DNA of 33,034 bases from Oscillospiraceae bacterium (GTDB taxonomy: Bacteria > Bacillota > Clostridia > UMGS1810), in the NCBI GenBank assembly GCA_015068985.1, contig SVJL01000013.1:1-33034 (forward strand). The letters are read 5' to 3'. Below are positions 1 through 7,617 of this stretch, piece after piece. The position numbers were made by a program, and so were the translations under genes. How positions within the stretch are numbered: the first letter of the stretch is position 1; every line of letters starts with the position of its first letter. The notes beneath the pieces were generated by a model. That model did not search any database. It was given only the letters and a program-made list of their open reading frames with translations, and had not been told where the DNA came from.

Positions 1-2
1 TT

Positions 3-482
3 TGTTACACACCTGTTCAGTCAGGTATGGACGGAAGACTTGAAAACAGCGAAACCAAAGTCTATGACTTTACACCGTATGACAAGATGTCAGAGTTTAG
101 TGGCTCTGATGAAATTCCTGACGCTGAGTTTTGCGGAAGCTGGATCACTTTTGCAAATGATGGCAACGGCGAGGAAAGAACGCTGATACTTGAACTAAAC
201 ACCGATGGAATGGTGAGCTATGTTTACGGAATCGGCAATAGCGAAGTGTTGGAACGGTTTGAAGGCACATGGAAATTAGATGGTGATGTGTTGAAACTTA
301 ACCTGAATGGTGGAGTTGTAGAAGGCGTGGATGAGCCGATTGTGATTAGTCCATATCCATTGAACGCGTCTTTTGAATGGGAAGTTGATCCCGGCGGTCT
401 TAAGTTAACACACATTGACGGTGATGAAATTCTCTACGGCACAAAAGGACAGACATTTGAGTTTTATGCAAATGAGTATTAA
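3..482 (+). CDS. Hypothetical protein, C-terminal part (cut by window edge)
   Basis: The frame is open to the left edge of the window. An internal ATG lies at 27, but no ribosome binding site precedes it, so the true start is probably upstream. What is visible is about 159 residues, acidic, without a membrane segment. It contains a run of alternating hydrophobic beta-strand-like stretches (GSWITF, TLILELN, GMVSYVYG, FEGTWKLDGDVLKL). A G-x-W strand followed by ...GTWKLDGD is typical of small lipocalin-like or META-like beta-barrel domains of Gram-positive exported proteins. That is a fold guess only. The gene ends at a strong hairpin terminator. No function can be assigned. Confidence 0.7.
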   Translation, partial: CYTPVQSGMDGRLENSETKVYDFTPYDKMSEFSGSDEIPDAEFCGSWITFANDGNGEERTLILELNTDGMVSYVYGIGNSEVLERFEGTWKLDGDVLKLNLNGGVVEGVDEPIVISPYPLNASFEWEVDPGGLKLTHIDGDEILYGTKGQTFEFYANEY

Positions 483-491
483 AATGTATTA

Positions 492-532
492 AAAAGTGGC
501 ATAGCCTGTTTTGTATAGGTTATGCCACTTTT
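492..532 (+). terminator. Bidirectional hairpin terminator
   Basis: A 16-bp near-perfect stem (492-507 with 517-532) has a 9-nt loop, an A-run on the left and a T-run on the right. It ends the edge gene and may also stop minus-strand read-through from the tRNA genes. Confidence 0.8.
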
Positions 533-576
533 GTGCTATGATAGAAATTAAAATTTGGATAGTCAAGATACAATAA

Positions 577-616
577 AAATCCGAACCCTTCACCGATTGG
601 TACAAGGTTCGGATTT
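577..616 (-). terminator. Terminator of tRNA-Leu(CAG)
   Basis: The inverted repeat AAATCCGAACC / GGTTCGGATTT (577-587 and 606-616) is followed on the minus strand by a T-run (A575-A579 on plus). It lies 12 nt beyond the tRNA 3' end. Confidence 0.75.
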
Positions 617-627
617 CTACTGTTTAG

Positions 628-711
628 TGCGGATAACAGGACTTGAACCTGCACCGAGTTGCCCCGACTGGCACCTGAAGCCAGCGCGTCTGCCAATTCC
701 GCCATATCCGC
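628..711 (-). tRNA. tRNA-Leu (anticodon CAG)
   Basis: Acceptor stem GCGGATA pairs with TATCCGC, and the discriminator base is A. The anticodon stem CTGGC/GCCAG encloses loop TTCAGGT, giving anticodon CAG. There is a long class II variable arm and a normal T arm with loop TTCAAGT. CCA is not encoded. The length of 84 nt fits tRNA-Leu. No convincing -35/-10 is seen directly upstream, where a relic of the same 5' end and a nested hairpin lie. Confidence 0.95.
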
Positions 712-893
712 ATATATTAAATTTTTACTCTTAACACAACTTACGTCTGCCAGCCGTCAACTTTTTATCATCGCCTGCGTGCCGACTGATGGCACTTGCC
801 TCTGATAAAGTTTTGGCATAAGTTCCACCTTCCAATCGCACGCTTGTGCTCTTGGGGTGTCACTTAAATTCCGCCATATCCGCATATATTAAA
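695..893 (-). repeat. 27-bp direct repeat of the tRNA-Leu(CAG) 5' end
   Basis: The stretch covering the first 17 nt of tRNA-Leu(CAG) plus 10 nt of upstream DNA (695-721) is repeated exactly at 867-893. Only the tRNA head is present in the second copy; it continues into unrelated sequence. This is most simply a relic of a duplicated tRNA-Leu gene. About 145 bp separate the copies. Confidence 0.85.
738..824. other. Nested imperfect hairpin between the two tRNA-Leu 5' copies
   Basis: Four successive complementary segments nest inside each other: AACTTA/TAAGTT (738-743, 819-824), TGCCA/TGGCA (748-752, 814-818), AACTTTTTATCA with TGATAAAGTT (759-770, 803-812), and TGCC/GGCA (780-783, 791-794). 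Together they form one 87-nt rod with internal loops. It could be a structured RNA on either strand or a small MITE-like repeat. No family is recognised. Confidence 0.5.
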
Positions 894-916
894 ATTCTTA
901 TGTTTTTAAAAAAACA

Positions 917-940
917 ACCGCATACCTCTCGGTATGCGGT
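917..940 (-). terminator. Terminator of tRNA-Leu(GAG)
   Basis: A perfect 10-bp stem, ACCGCATACC / GGTATGCGGT with a 4-nt loop, is followed on the minus strand by GTTTTTTT. Confidence 0.9.
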
Positions 941-948
941 TTAGTTGG

Positions 949-1032
949 TGGTGCGAGCAGTGGGACTTGAACCCACACGTACGAAACACACGCCCCTCAA
1001 ACGTGCCTGTCTGCCAATTCCAGCATGCTCGC
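949..1032 (-). tRNA. tRNA-Leu (anticodon GAG)
   Basis: Acceptor stem GCGAGCA pairs with TGCTCGC, followed by discriminator A and an encoded CCA (949-951). The anticodon stem CACGT/GCGTG encloses loop TTGAGGG, giving anticodon GAG. A long variable arm and a T loop of TTCAAGT are present. It has its own consensus promoter and terminator. Confidence 0.95.
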
Positions 1033-1052
1033 GTACCGCGTCAACACATGAT

Positions 1053-1081
1053 ATTATAGCACTAAGGCAACCATTTGTCAA
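1053..1081 (-). promoter_or_regulatory. Vegetative promoter of tRNA-Leu(GAG)
   Basis: On the minus strand, TTGACA (1076-1081) and TATAAT (1053-1058) are separated by exactly 17 nt, a perfect sigma-A consensus. The -10 lies 20 nt from the mature tRNA 5' end. Confidence 0.9.
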
Positions 1082-1170
1082 CATTTTTTTTGATTTTTTT
1101 TTGCAAATTTTTAAAAAAGTGGTTTGAAACAAAATACGCCAAAAATAGAAGTTCAATTATGTGCACAATG

Positions 1171-1177
1171 CATAATA
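1171..1177 (+). promoter_or_regulatory. Candidate forespore (sigma-G type) -10 box before the spoVA genes
   Basis: CATAATA matches the sigma-G/F -10 pattern CATWHTA and lies about 60 nt before the first ORF of the spoVA cluster. spoVA is a sigma-G regulon operon in Bacillus. No good -35 is visible 17-18 nt upstream (AAGTT), so this is a weak call. Confidence 0.35.
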
Positions 1178-1236
1178 CTTGATTTTTCCTCTTATAAAAT
1201 CTGCAACCTACGCAAATATTAATTTTGGTGATTCAA

Positions 1237-1386
1237 ATGATTTCAAATAAAAAAGCCATATGGCTCATCGTGGTTATTATTGCGGCTCTGTCTGTTGTGA
1301 TAGCGCTTAAAACCTCCAACGCCGACAAAGAAACCGATTCAATACGCGGAGTTCTTGTTAAAAGGATTGATTATTATGGATGTTAA
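1237..1386 (+). CDS. Small membrane peptide preceding spoVAC
   Basis: This 49-residue ORF begins MISNKKAIWLIVVIIAALSV. It has a short positive N-terminus, one membrane helix (about residues 8-25) and a charged tail ending in IDYYGC. Its last 11 nt overlap the start of spoVAC, implying translational coupling. The ribosome binding site is weak (TTGGTG). It is the first ORF of the spoVA cluster downstream of a sigma-G-like -10 box. I do not recognise a family. It could be a forespore membrane peptide working with the SpoVA channel, or a leader peptide. Confidence 0.5.
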   Translation: MISNKKAIWLIVVIIAALSVVIALKTSNADKETDSIRGVLVKRIDYYGC

Positions 1387-1819
1387 AGCTCGTGAAAAAA
1401 AGTATTCTAAACTTGTTAAGAAAAAATCTCCGTCGTCGGAGCTTTTCAAAGATATGTGTAGGGCGTTTGTAGTTGGAGGGCTCATTTGTGTTGTCGGGCA
1501 GCTTTTGAGTTTTTACATTGAAAGCTTTGGACTTAAAAAAGAAGATGTCTCATCAATAACATCGTCTCTGCTCATATTGATTGGCGCTCTGCTCACAGGT
1601 CTCGGTTGGTACGACAACATTGCCAGATACGGCAAAGCCGGAACCCTCGTGCCAATAACAGGTTTTGCCAACTCAATTGTATCTCCTGCTATGGAATACA
1701 AAACCGAGGGATACATTCTTGGAGTTGGTGCCAAGATGTTTATTATTGCAGGCCCGGTTCTTGTGTATGGCATAAGTGCTTCTGTGATATACGGAGTTGT
1801 GTATTACTTTATGAAATAA
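1376..1819 (+). CDS. spoVAC: Stage V sporulation protein AC (dipicolinate channel subunit)
   Basis: A membrane protein of 147 residues. SpoVAC is part of the inner spore membrane channel that imports Ca-dipicolinic acid during sporulation and releases it on germination; Bacillus SpoVAC acts as a mechanosensitive channel. A basic N-terminus is followed by four hydrophobic segments. The central GKAGTLVPITGFANSIVSPA motif is typical of the SpoVAC/AE fold. The start is the ATG at 1376 (AAAAGGA 9 nt upstream), not the in-frame TTG at 1355. It is followed after 15 nt by spoVAD, giving the minimal clostridial spoVAC-D-E set. Confidence 0.95.
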   Translation: MDVKAREKKYSKLVKKKSPSSELFKDMCRAFVVGGLICVVGQLLSFYIESFGLKKEDVSSITSSLLILIGALLTGLGWYDNIARYGKAGTLVPITGFANSIVSPAMEYKTEGYILGVGAKMFIIAGPVLVYGISASVIYGVVYYFMK

Positions 1820-1834
1820 GTTTTGGAGGGCAAT

Positions 1835-2833
1835 ATGAAAAATCAAACAATAACAGTTGACAATGTGTATATAAAAAGTACCTTTTCGTCTGTTGGCACA
1901 AAAGAAAGCGAAGGCCCATTGAGCGAATTTTTTGATGCCAAATACTCTGATGACCTTTTGGGGCAAGACTCATGGGAAAAGGCGGAAAGCACCCTTATAA
2001 AGAACACTGTTTCCGGTGCTCTCACAGCCGCAAAAATGACCTCAAACGACGTGGACTTGCTTTTTGCGGGAGATTTGCTCAATCAATGCACAGCAAGCTC
2101 TCTTGGGCTAAAAGCCTTCGACATTCCGTTTTTTGGTCTTTACGGTGCTTGTTCAACCTTTGTGGAATCAATGATGCTTGCATCTCTTGCCATAAGCGGA
2201 GGATTTGCCAACACTGCAATTGCCGCAACATCAAGTCATTTTTGCTCCTCACAAAAGCAGTATCGATTCCCTCTTGAATACGGCGAAGTCAGAACACCAA
2301 CATCTCAGTGGACCGTGACAGGGTCGGGTTGTGCCGTCCTTACAAGGGAAAAGACGAAACTTAAAATCAACAAAATAACCGTTGGCAAAATTGTTGACCT
2401 TGGAATAACAGATGCCAACAATATGGGAGCGGCAATGGCTCCCTCTGCCGCCGACACTATTTATGCTCATCTTGGCGGTGCAAAAAAAGATCACGACGAT
2501 TATGACTGCATCATAACCGGTGACCTTGCAACAGTTGGCACAGAGCTTCTTATTGAACTTATGGCACAAAAGAACATAGACATTCGCCGAAAGCATCTCG
2601 ACTGCGGTTCTCTTATTTTCGACAGAAGCCGTCAGAATGTGGACGCCGGCGGAAGCGGCTGCGGTTGTATTGCATCAGTTTTTTCGGGTTTTTTTGCCAA
2701 AAAACTTCTTAACAAAGAAATAACCAAAGTTCTTTTAATCGGCACAGGAGCACTTATGAGTCCGTCAAGTGTGCTTCTGGGCGAACCCATTGCAGGAATA
2801 TCTCATGCAATAGAAATTGAAGCAGTGAATTGA
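1835..2833 (+). CDS. spoVAD: Stage V sporulation protein AD
   Basis: A soluble protein of 332 residues with a thiolase-like fold. SpoVAD binds dipicolinic acid and cooperates with SpoVAC and SpoVAE in its uptake into the developing spore. Seen here: the N-terminal half with GLYGACSTFVESM (condensing-enzyme-like Cys), SSHFCSSQKQYRFPLEYGE, and TGSGCAVL, all typical of the family. The C-terminal half has DCGSLIFDRSRQNVDAGGSG and a GTGALMSPSSVLLGEPIAGI ending. Length fits the family (about 335). The start is the ATG at 1835, 6 nt after GGAGGG. Its TGA is followed after 10 nt by spoVAE. Confidence 0.97.
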   Translation: MKNQTITVDNVYIKSTFSSVGTKESEGPLSEFFDAKYSDDLLGQDSWEKAESTLIKNTVSGALTAAKMTSNDVDLLFAGDLLNQCTASSLGLKAFDIPFFGLYGACSTFVESMMLASLAISGGFANTAIAATSSHFCSSQKQYRFPLEYGEVRTPTSQWTVTGSGCAVLTREKTKLKINKITVGKIVDLGITDANNMGAAMAPSAADTIYAHLGGAKKDHDDYDCIITGDLATVGTELLIELMAQKNIDIRRKHLDCGSLIFDRSRQNVDAGGSGCGCIASVFSGFFAKKLLNKEITKVLLIGTGALMSPSSVLLGEPIAGISHAIEIEAVN

Positions 2834-2843
2834 GGTGACAGAC

Positions 2844-3209
2844 ATGGACTTCACAATGCTTTTTAACGCATTCTGGGTTGGCGGACTATTTTGCCTTTTA
2901 GCTCAAATTTTAATTGACAAAACAAGGATGACACCTGCCAGAATAATGGTGTCGTATGTTGTGGCAGGTGTTATCCTTACTGCAATCGGGGTTTACGAAC
3001 CCTTGGTAAAATTTGCCGGATGCGGAGCAACTGTACCCATTATCGGTTTTGGCTACACCTTGGCAAAAGGAGTTGTCAAAGCCATTGACGAATCAGGATT
3101 GCTGGGAGTGCTTTGCGGAGGTGTTAAGGGAGCAGCTTGCGGAATTTCGGCAGCAATCTTTTTCGGATTTGTTTGTTCGCTGCTCTTTAAACCAAAGGCT
3201 AAAAAGTGA
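2844..3209 (+). CDS. spoVAE: Stage V sporulation protein AE
   Basis: A membrane protein of 121 residues, the third SpoVA channel component. It shows four membrane segments and the motif AGCGATVPIIGFGYTLAKGV, which resembles the GKAGTLVPITGF motif of SpoVAC; the two proteins are distant paralogues. The start is taken at the ATG at 2844, with GAGGTG 6 nt upstream; an in-frame GTG at 2835 overlaps that site. Its TGA directly abuts the stop codon of the convergent GH36 gene (TGA|TCA), so no terminator separates the two. Confidence 0.95.
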   Translation: MDFTMLFNAFWVGGLFCLLAQILIDKTRMTPARIMVSYVVAGVILTAIGVYEPLVKFAGCGATVPIIGFGYTLAKGVVKAIDESGLLGVLCGGVKGAACGISAAIFFGFVCSLLFKPKAKK

Positions 3210-5285
3210 TCAGATAATATCTATCTCAAACAATCTTGCCTGAATATCTTGGGTAAAGTCGATAGTGATGGAAGATGCATCATAGCTGAAGTGAGTTTCC
3301 ATTTTAGACGGATATTTTACTGCCACGTTTTTGACTTCGATTTCAGGCAGCTCTAATTTAATGTGACGCTCACCGTTTATATTCCATACAGCCAGATACA
3401 TCTTGTCATCGCACTTGATGCCCGATGCCACAAAGGTATCACCATACATTGCATAGCCTTTTGGAAGATATGGCACACAGTTCAATTTGTCTGCTGTGAT
3501 GCTGTTATACACATCTACCCCTTCCTTTATAAGTGCACGCTTTTCTTCATCGAGAAGCTGTATGCGTGATGCAAGATGCAATCTGCCAAGCATGGCATTT
3601 ATCATATTCATAACTACACGCTCTTTAGAAATTGAATCACTAACCTCGGATTCCGCCACAACGTCATACACATCTGTTCCCACAGGATAGCTCCACACAG
3701 CCGCCTGCTCAGGAAGCACAGACACATTTATGTTTGCACTTATGTATGGATATGCCAGATAGTCAGTTTGGTCAGAGGTGGAAACAAGATTAAAAATGGA
3801 CAGTGCCTTATAATCAATACGGTTGCCGCCGCCTGCACAATCTTCAAATATAACCTCAGGATGACGCATCATTGCTTCCTTGGTCCATCTGAGAAAAGCT
3901 CTGTATGCCTCTTCCAGTCCATCACCCAACGAAGATGAGGCAAGCTCTGTGCCAAAGCTTGGGTTTGGCGAACCGTCAAATTTGATATATTCACAACCAT
4001 ATTCATCAATCATTCGGTCAATGGTTTTTGACAAATAATCATAAACCTTTGGATTTCTGAAATCAAGCAAATAGCCTGTTGAAGTACGAACTTTTTTGCC
4101 GTTTTTCATAAAGAAGCAATTGTCGTCATAGTAAGACAGCATTTTTTCGTTTTCAACACCAACAACCTCAGGAGACACCCATAGTCCAAACTTCATTCCA
4201 AGAGAGCGGACATAATCTGCAACCTCCCTGATTCCACCGGGGAAGCGCCCCAAATCTTCGTGCCATGTGCCGAATTTGGGATACATACCCAAAGTGCCGG
4301 TAATCTCTTTAGAATCGTGCCAGCCGCAGTCTACCACATAATATTTGCATCCTGCCTGAGCAACATAAGGAGCTGTTAGTTTAACTCTGTCAGCATTGGG
4401 ATCGTCCCAAGAATAATGCATATATTCATTGTAGATTGCAGGCAAATTCTGCTCAGCCTTATTTTGCGGTTTGATATGTCGACGGTACAGGGTCATTTCT
4501 CCCACAACCGAATTCAGGCTCTTACCCCACGCAATTGCCACAGGAACAGTCTCGTATGTTTCGCCCGGCTCCAGATGCTTGTCCCAGTTATGGCGATAAG
4601 CACAAGGACCACCCATATACAGGTTAAATCTTTTTTTTGCCGACTCTATCTGATACATCCAGCCGCAGTATGACTCAATCTGAAACATAATAAAATCTCC
4701 TGTGTTTCTATTTTCCAAAATCCCCTGAGGAATACAATCTACAGCTGACGCATTACCTGTGTTTACAACCCTGAAGCTACCATACACCCATTGCAATCCA
4801 AGGTCGCTAAGCGAGCGTACATCGGGTTGACCTTCGGTGTATCTTGCATTGTTAAATTTATGAAAATAATAGTCTTTTTTGTCTTGGTCAAAATCTTTTC
4901 CAAAATGAAGCTTCAAGGTGTTTGCCATCTCTAAGCAAACCATTTCGGAAGAAATATTTTCTATGGTGTGGCTCAAACGGATTGCATTGGTATCGTCATA
5001 GCAATCAAAATTTGAGCAAACCCTGAAGCTGTCGGATTCCTGAACAATTGTCATCACGTTTTTATCAATACTGTGGGACACATATTTAAGCTTTGCCGTT
5101 TCAATTGATGAACCCATTTTGTACGAGCCGGATGTTGTGCCACCCGCAACATCAAGTTCAAAAAAAGATAGAAGCCTTGGGGAATCTAAATACATTGAGT
5201 TGTCTGTGTTATAATATTTAGCCAAAGCCACTTTGCCATCATCTGCAACTACAAATGACAAATTCCCAAATTCAATTGTTTGCAT
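3210..5285 (-). CDS. GH36 alpha-galactosidase (melibiase family)
   Basis: This protein of 691 residues should hydrolyse terminal alpha-galactosides (raffinose-type sugars, melibiose, or galactose/GalNAc on glycans); the exact substrate is not readable. An N-terminal beta-sandwich (about 1-270) is followed by the TIM barrel. Barrel signatures are YYVVDCGWH, MKFGLWVSPEVVG, EYIKFDGSPN with nucleophile Asp437, the CAGGGNRID substrate loop (about 483-491), and SDQTD with acid/base Asp505. A C-terminal beta domain ends the chain. There is no signal peptide, so it is cytoplasmic and needs an importer. The start ATG has GAGGTGA 6 nt upstream. It is the second gene after eutH (11-nt gap). No sugar transporter or regulator gene adjoins. 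Confidence 0.92.
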   Translation of the reverse strand: MQTIEFGNLSFVVADDGKVALAKYYNTDNSMYLDSPRLLSFFELDVAGGTTSGSYKMGSSIETAKLKYVSHSIDKNVMTIVQESDSFRVCSNFDCYDDTNAIRLSHTIENISSEMVCLEMANTLKLHFGKDFDQDKKDYYFHKFNNARYTEGQPDVRSLSDLGLQWVYGSFRVVNTGNASAVDCIPQGILENRNTGDFIMFQIESYCGWMYQIESAKKRFNLYMGGPCAYRHNWDKHLEPGETYETVPVAIAWGKSLNSVVGEMTLYRRHIKPQNKAEQNLPAIYNEYMHYSWDDPNADRVKLTAPYVAQAGCKYYVVDCGWHDSKEITGTLGMYPKFGTWHEDLGRFPGGIREVADYVRSLGMKFGLWVSPEVVGVENEKMLSYYDDNCFFMKNGKKVRTSTGYLLDFRNPKVYDYLSKTIDRMIDEYGCEYIKFDGSPNPSFGTELASSSLGDGLEEAYRAFLRWTKEAMMRHPEVIFEDCAGGGNRIDYKALSIFNLVSTSDQTDYLAYPYISANINVSVLPEQAAVWSYPVGTDVYDVVAESEVSDSISKERVVMNMINAMLGRLHLASRIQLLDEEKRALIKEGVDVYNSITADKLNCVPYLPKGYAMYGDTFVASGIKCDDKMYLAVWNINGERHIKLELPEIEVKNVAVKYPSKMETHFSYDASSITIDFTQDIQARLFEIDII

Positions 5286-5296
5286 AACTATTCACC

Positions 5297-6373
5297 TCAT
5301 ATATTAAAATTTGATTTATTAAATACAATATTGGAGAGCAAAACCGCCAACACACCGGAAACTAATTTGCCAATAATCACCGCCGGCACAAATTCACTGT
5401 TGAAAGCCATTGTAAAAGCTAAATGGCTACCCAGAACAAATGCACCTGACACGGAGAATGCAGAATTTATCACAACGCCTTTTTTGTCCATTTTATCCAT
5501 CATCCCAAATGCTGTGGCGCTTGAAGCAAGGCTTGAAACAATGCCCACCACTGAGGTTTCATTTATGCCAACCCTTTTGCCAATGGCTTTAAGCGGTTTT
5601 TTCAAAACTTTTGACACAAAGTGCATAAGCGGGAATGAACCGGACAATACAATGGCTGCATTAACGCAAATTGCAGCACCATCCTCTATTGTGGCAAGAC
5701 CTTTTACAATCTCATATCCTGTTAAAAACCGGATAATTGCAAGGGATAATCCGATTGTTATTATAACTGTGATAAAAATGCCAAACACCTTAAATACCCT
5801 CACACATAACTCAGGAAAACGCATAAGTCCAAAAGATATTATTCCCGAGAATATCACAAGAGGCATCAGATTTAATAGCAATGAGCCAATGGGCATATTG
5901 CAAATTAATCCGGATACTATGCATCCTATGGGTATTGTTACTATTCCGCACAAAAGTCCAAGCAACAACTCCCCGTGTTGCTCCTTATTGACCACACCCA
6001 ACGAAAAAGGAATGGTAAAAGATATTGTGCAACCCATCATTGATGAAACAACAAGGGCATTATATAATCCAGTTTTTTCTTCTGATGCCATTTCTGCCGC
6101 CAAAGACGCTCCTCCCATATCATTTGCGAAAAGAGAAGCAGGTATTATTGATGAATCTATATGTAATATATCCGACAGAAATTCGGACACAGGCCTCATA
6201 ACATTGGCAATAAATGGTGACACAACTATCATACCAATCATTGAAAGAGCCATAGTTCCCAACAGCATAAAAGCTTTTTCAAATTCTTTGCCCATACCAA
6301 GGCGGTTACCCAATATTCTGTCTAATGCACCAAGCACAGAGAAAATCAATATAACAATTGTTAAATAATTCAT
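5297..6373 (-). CDS. eutH: EutH-type ethanolamine permease
   Basis: An integral membrane protein of 358 residues with about ten membrane helices. EutH imports ethanolamine for cobalamin-dependent breakdown. Family hallmarks seen: an early ALDRILGNRLGMG segment, FANDMGGASLAAEMA (family: ACDMGG...AKEL), SSMMGCTISFTIP, LLCGIVTIPIGCIVSGLI, and near the C-terminus FGMMDKMDKKGVVINSAFSV with GSHLAF. Length fits EutH, a little short of the Escherichia form. No other eut genes (ammonia lyase, shell proteins) are in the window, so here it may supply ethanolamine to a distant locus or carry something else. The start ATG follows GGAGGCGG, and the gene has its own promoter. Confidence 0.85.
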   Translation of the reverse strand: MNYLTIVILIFSVLGALDRILGNRLGMGKEFEKAFMLLGTMALSMIGMIVVSPFIANVMRPVSEFLSDILHIDSSIIPASLFANDMGGASLAAEMASEEKTGLYNALVVSSMMGCTISFTIPFSLGVVNKEQHGELLLGLLCGIVTIPIGCIVSGLICNMPIGSLLLNLMPLVIFSGIISFGLMRFPELCVRVFKVFGIFITVIITIGLSLAIIRFLTGYEIVKGLATIEDGAAICVNAAIVLSGSFPLMHFVSKVLKKPLKAIGKRVGINETSVVGIVSSLASSATAFGMMDKMDKKGVVINSAFSVSGAFVLGSHLAFTMAFNSEFVPAVIIGKLVSGVLAVLLSNIVFNKSNFNI

Positions 6374-6417
6374 AGTCCGCCTCCGAATTACATAAGAATG
6401 TAAGCTATATTTTAGCC

Positions 6418-6446
6418 ATTATACCACACTCTTTTCTAACATTCAA
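6418..6446 (-). promoter_or_regulatory. Promoter of the eutH-galactosidase pair
   Basis: On the minus strand, TTGAAT (6441-6446), 17 nt, TATAAT (6418-6423), about 45 nt before the eutH start. Confidence 0.8.
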
Positions 6447-6507
6447 CACGCAAATTCATTTTCAAAGTACAATTACTAATATAACATCACATATTTTGTA
6501 TAAAAAC

Positions 6508-6541
6508 AAAACCCATCGGCAAAATTTTGCCGATGGGTTTT
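6508..6541 (-). terminator. Terminator after rplL (perfect palindrome)
   Basis: A 34-nt perfect palindrome, AAAACCCATCGGCAAAA and its complement, lies 19 nt after the rplL stop with further T-rich sequence beyond. It closes the ribosomal cluster and is symmetrical, so it could work in both directions. Confidence 0.92.
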
Positions 6542-6560
6542 AATTAAAATTAAACCAAAA

Positions 6561-6932
6561 TTATTTGAGTTCAACTTTAGCGCCAGCTTCTTCGAGCTCA
6601 GCTTTGATTTTTTCAGCTTCTTCTTTGCTGCAACCCTCTTTAACAGTTTTGGGAGCACCGTCAACAACGTCTTTAGCTTCTTTGAGGCCAAGACCTGTGA
6701 GGTCTTTAACAACTTTAACAACTTTGAGTTTGGAAGCACCAGCGTCTGCGAGAACAACATCAAATTCTGTTTTCTCAGCTTCAGCAGCACCGCCAGCAAC
6801 TGCAGCACCAGCTACAGCAACGGGAGCAGCAGCGCTAACACCGAATTCTTCTTCCATCATTTTTACGAGTTCAGCAACTTCTAATAATTTTAATTCTTTG
6901 ATATCTGCAATGATCTGTTCGAGATTTGCCAT
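6561..6932 (-). CDS. rplL: 50S ribosomal protein L7/L12
   Basis: A protein of 123 residues; multiple copies form the flexible stalk of the 50S subunit that recruits translation GTPases. Seen: the N-terminal dimer/L10-binding domain (about 1-32), an Ala-rich hinge ([14 protein letters not shown], about 38-52), and the C-terminal factor-binding domain with [27 protein letters not shown]. Length is typical. The start ATG has AGGAGG 7 nt upstream. It is the last gene of the rplJ-rplL unit; a strong terminator follows instead of the usual rpoB. Confidence 0.98.
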   Translation of the reverse strand: MANLEQIIADIKELKLLEVAELVKMMEEEFGVSAAAPVAVAGAAVAGGAAEAEKTEFDVVLADAGASKLKVVKVVKDLTGLGLKEAKDVVDGAPKTVKEGCSKEEAEKIKAELEEAGAKVELK

Positions 6933-6990
6933 GATAATTTACCTCCTGGTTAAATATTTATGCTTTTAGCATTATAATTTTTTGTTTTGA

Positions 6991-7617
6991 TTATTCCTGT
7001 GCAGGAGCTTCCTCTGCGGGAGCTTCAGCTGCAGGTGCTTCAGCTGCAGGTGCTTCAGCTACTGCTTCTTCAGCTGCGGGAGCCTCTTCGGCTGCGGGAG
7101 CTACAGCGCCGATTTCTGAAGGTTCTACACCGTTATCAACAAGTGCCTGAAGAGTTCTAACAAGCTTGGAGATAGGAGCGTTGAGGCTGCCCATAATCTT
7201 TGCAATAAGAACTTCTCTGGACGGTGTGGAAGCGAGAGTTTTGATTTCGTCGAGAGTGATAACTTTACCATCTACGAAACCTGCTTTAATCTGAATTGCT
7301 TCAACTTCTTTAGCAAAATCAGAAATAACCTTTGCAGGTGCAACAGCATCTGTTGTGCTGATAGCAAGAGCTGTAGGTCCGTTGAGCTGTTCGTCGAGTT
7401 CCTGGAAACCAACTTCGTTTGCAGCGAATCTTGTGAGAGTGTTTTTAACAACTTTGTATTCTACACCGGCTTCTCTGAGTTTTGCACGGAGCTGTGTGTC
7501 CTGCTCAACAGTGATACCTCTGTAGTCAACAAGTACGCCGGCCTGAGCTGATTTTAAAGTTTCAACGAGTTCAGCAACAACTTGTTTTTTCTGTTCCAAT
7601 ACGTTTGCGCTTGGCAT
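6991..7617 (-). CDS. rplJ: 50S ribosomal protein L10, with long Ala/Glu/Pro tail
   Basis: L10 (208 residues) anchors L7/L12 dimers to 23S rRNA and, with L12, represses its own mRNA through the leader. Seen: MPSANVLEQKKQVVAELVE start, GVLVDYRGITVEQDTQLR, YKVVKNTLTRFAA, and GPTALAIS. The C-terminus carries about 34 extra residues made almost only of Ala, Glu and Pro (repeats of EAPAAEA), longer than the family average of about 165-175 residues. The start is the ATG at 7617, preceded by AGGAGGTGA; upstream in-frame codons lie within the leader RNA. Confidence 0.97.
   Translation of the reverse strand: MPSANVLEQKKQVVAELVETLKSAQAGVLVDYRGITVEQDTQLRAKLREAGVEYKVVKNTLTRFAANEVGFQELDEQLNGPTALAISTTDAVAPAKVISDFAKEVEAIQIKAGFVDGKVITLDEIKTLASTPSREVLIAKIMGSLNAPISKLVRTLQALVDNGVEPSEIGAVAPAAEEAPAAEEAVAEAPAAEAPAAEAPAEEAPAQE

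Noticed and set aside
520-705. Apparent small ORF beginning MAELADALASGASRG
   Set aside because: This is the translated shadow of tRNA-Leu, a well-known annotation artefact.
5280-6368. Long open frame (362 codons) antisense to eutH
   Set aside because: No ribosome binding site; composition follows the mirrored codons of a membrane protein (Ile/Thr/Pro/Asn-rich); eutH on the other strand is clearly real.
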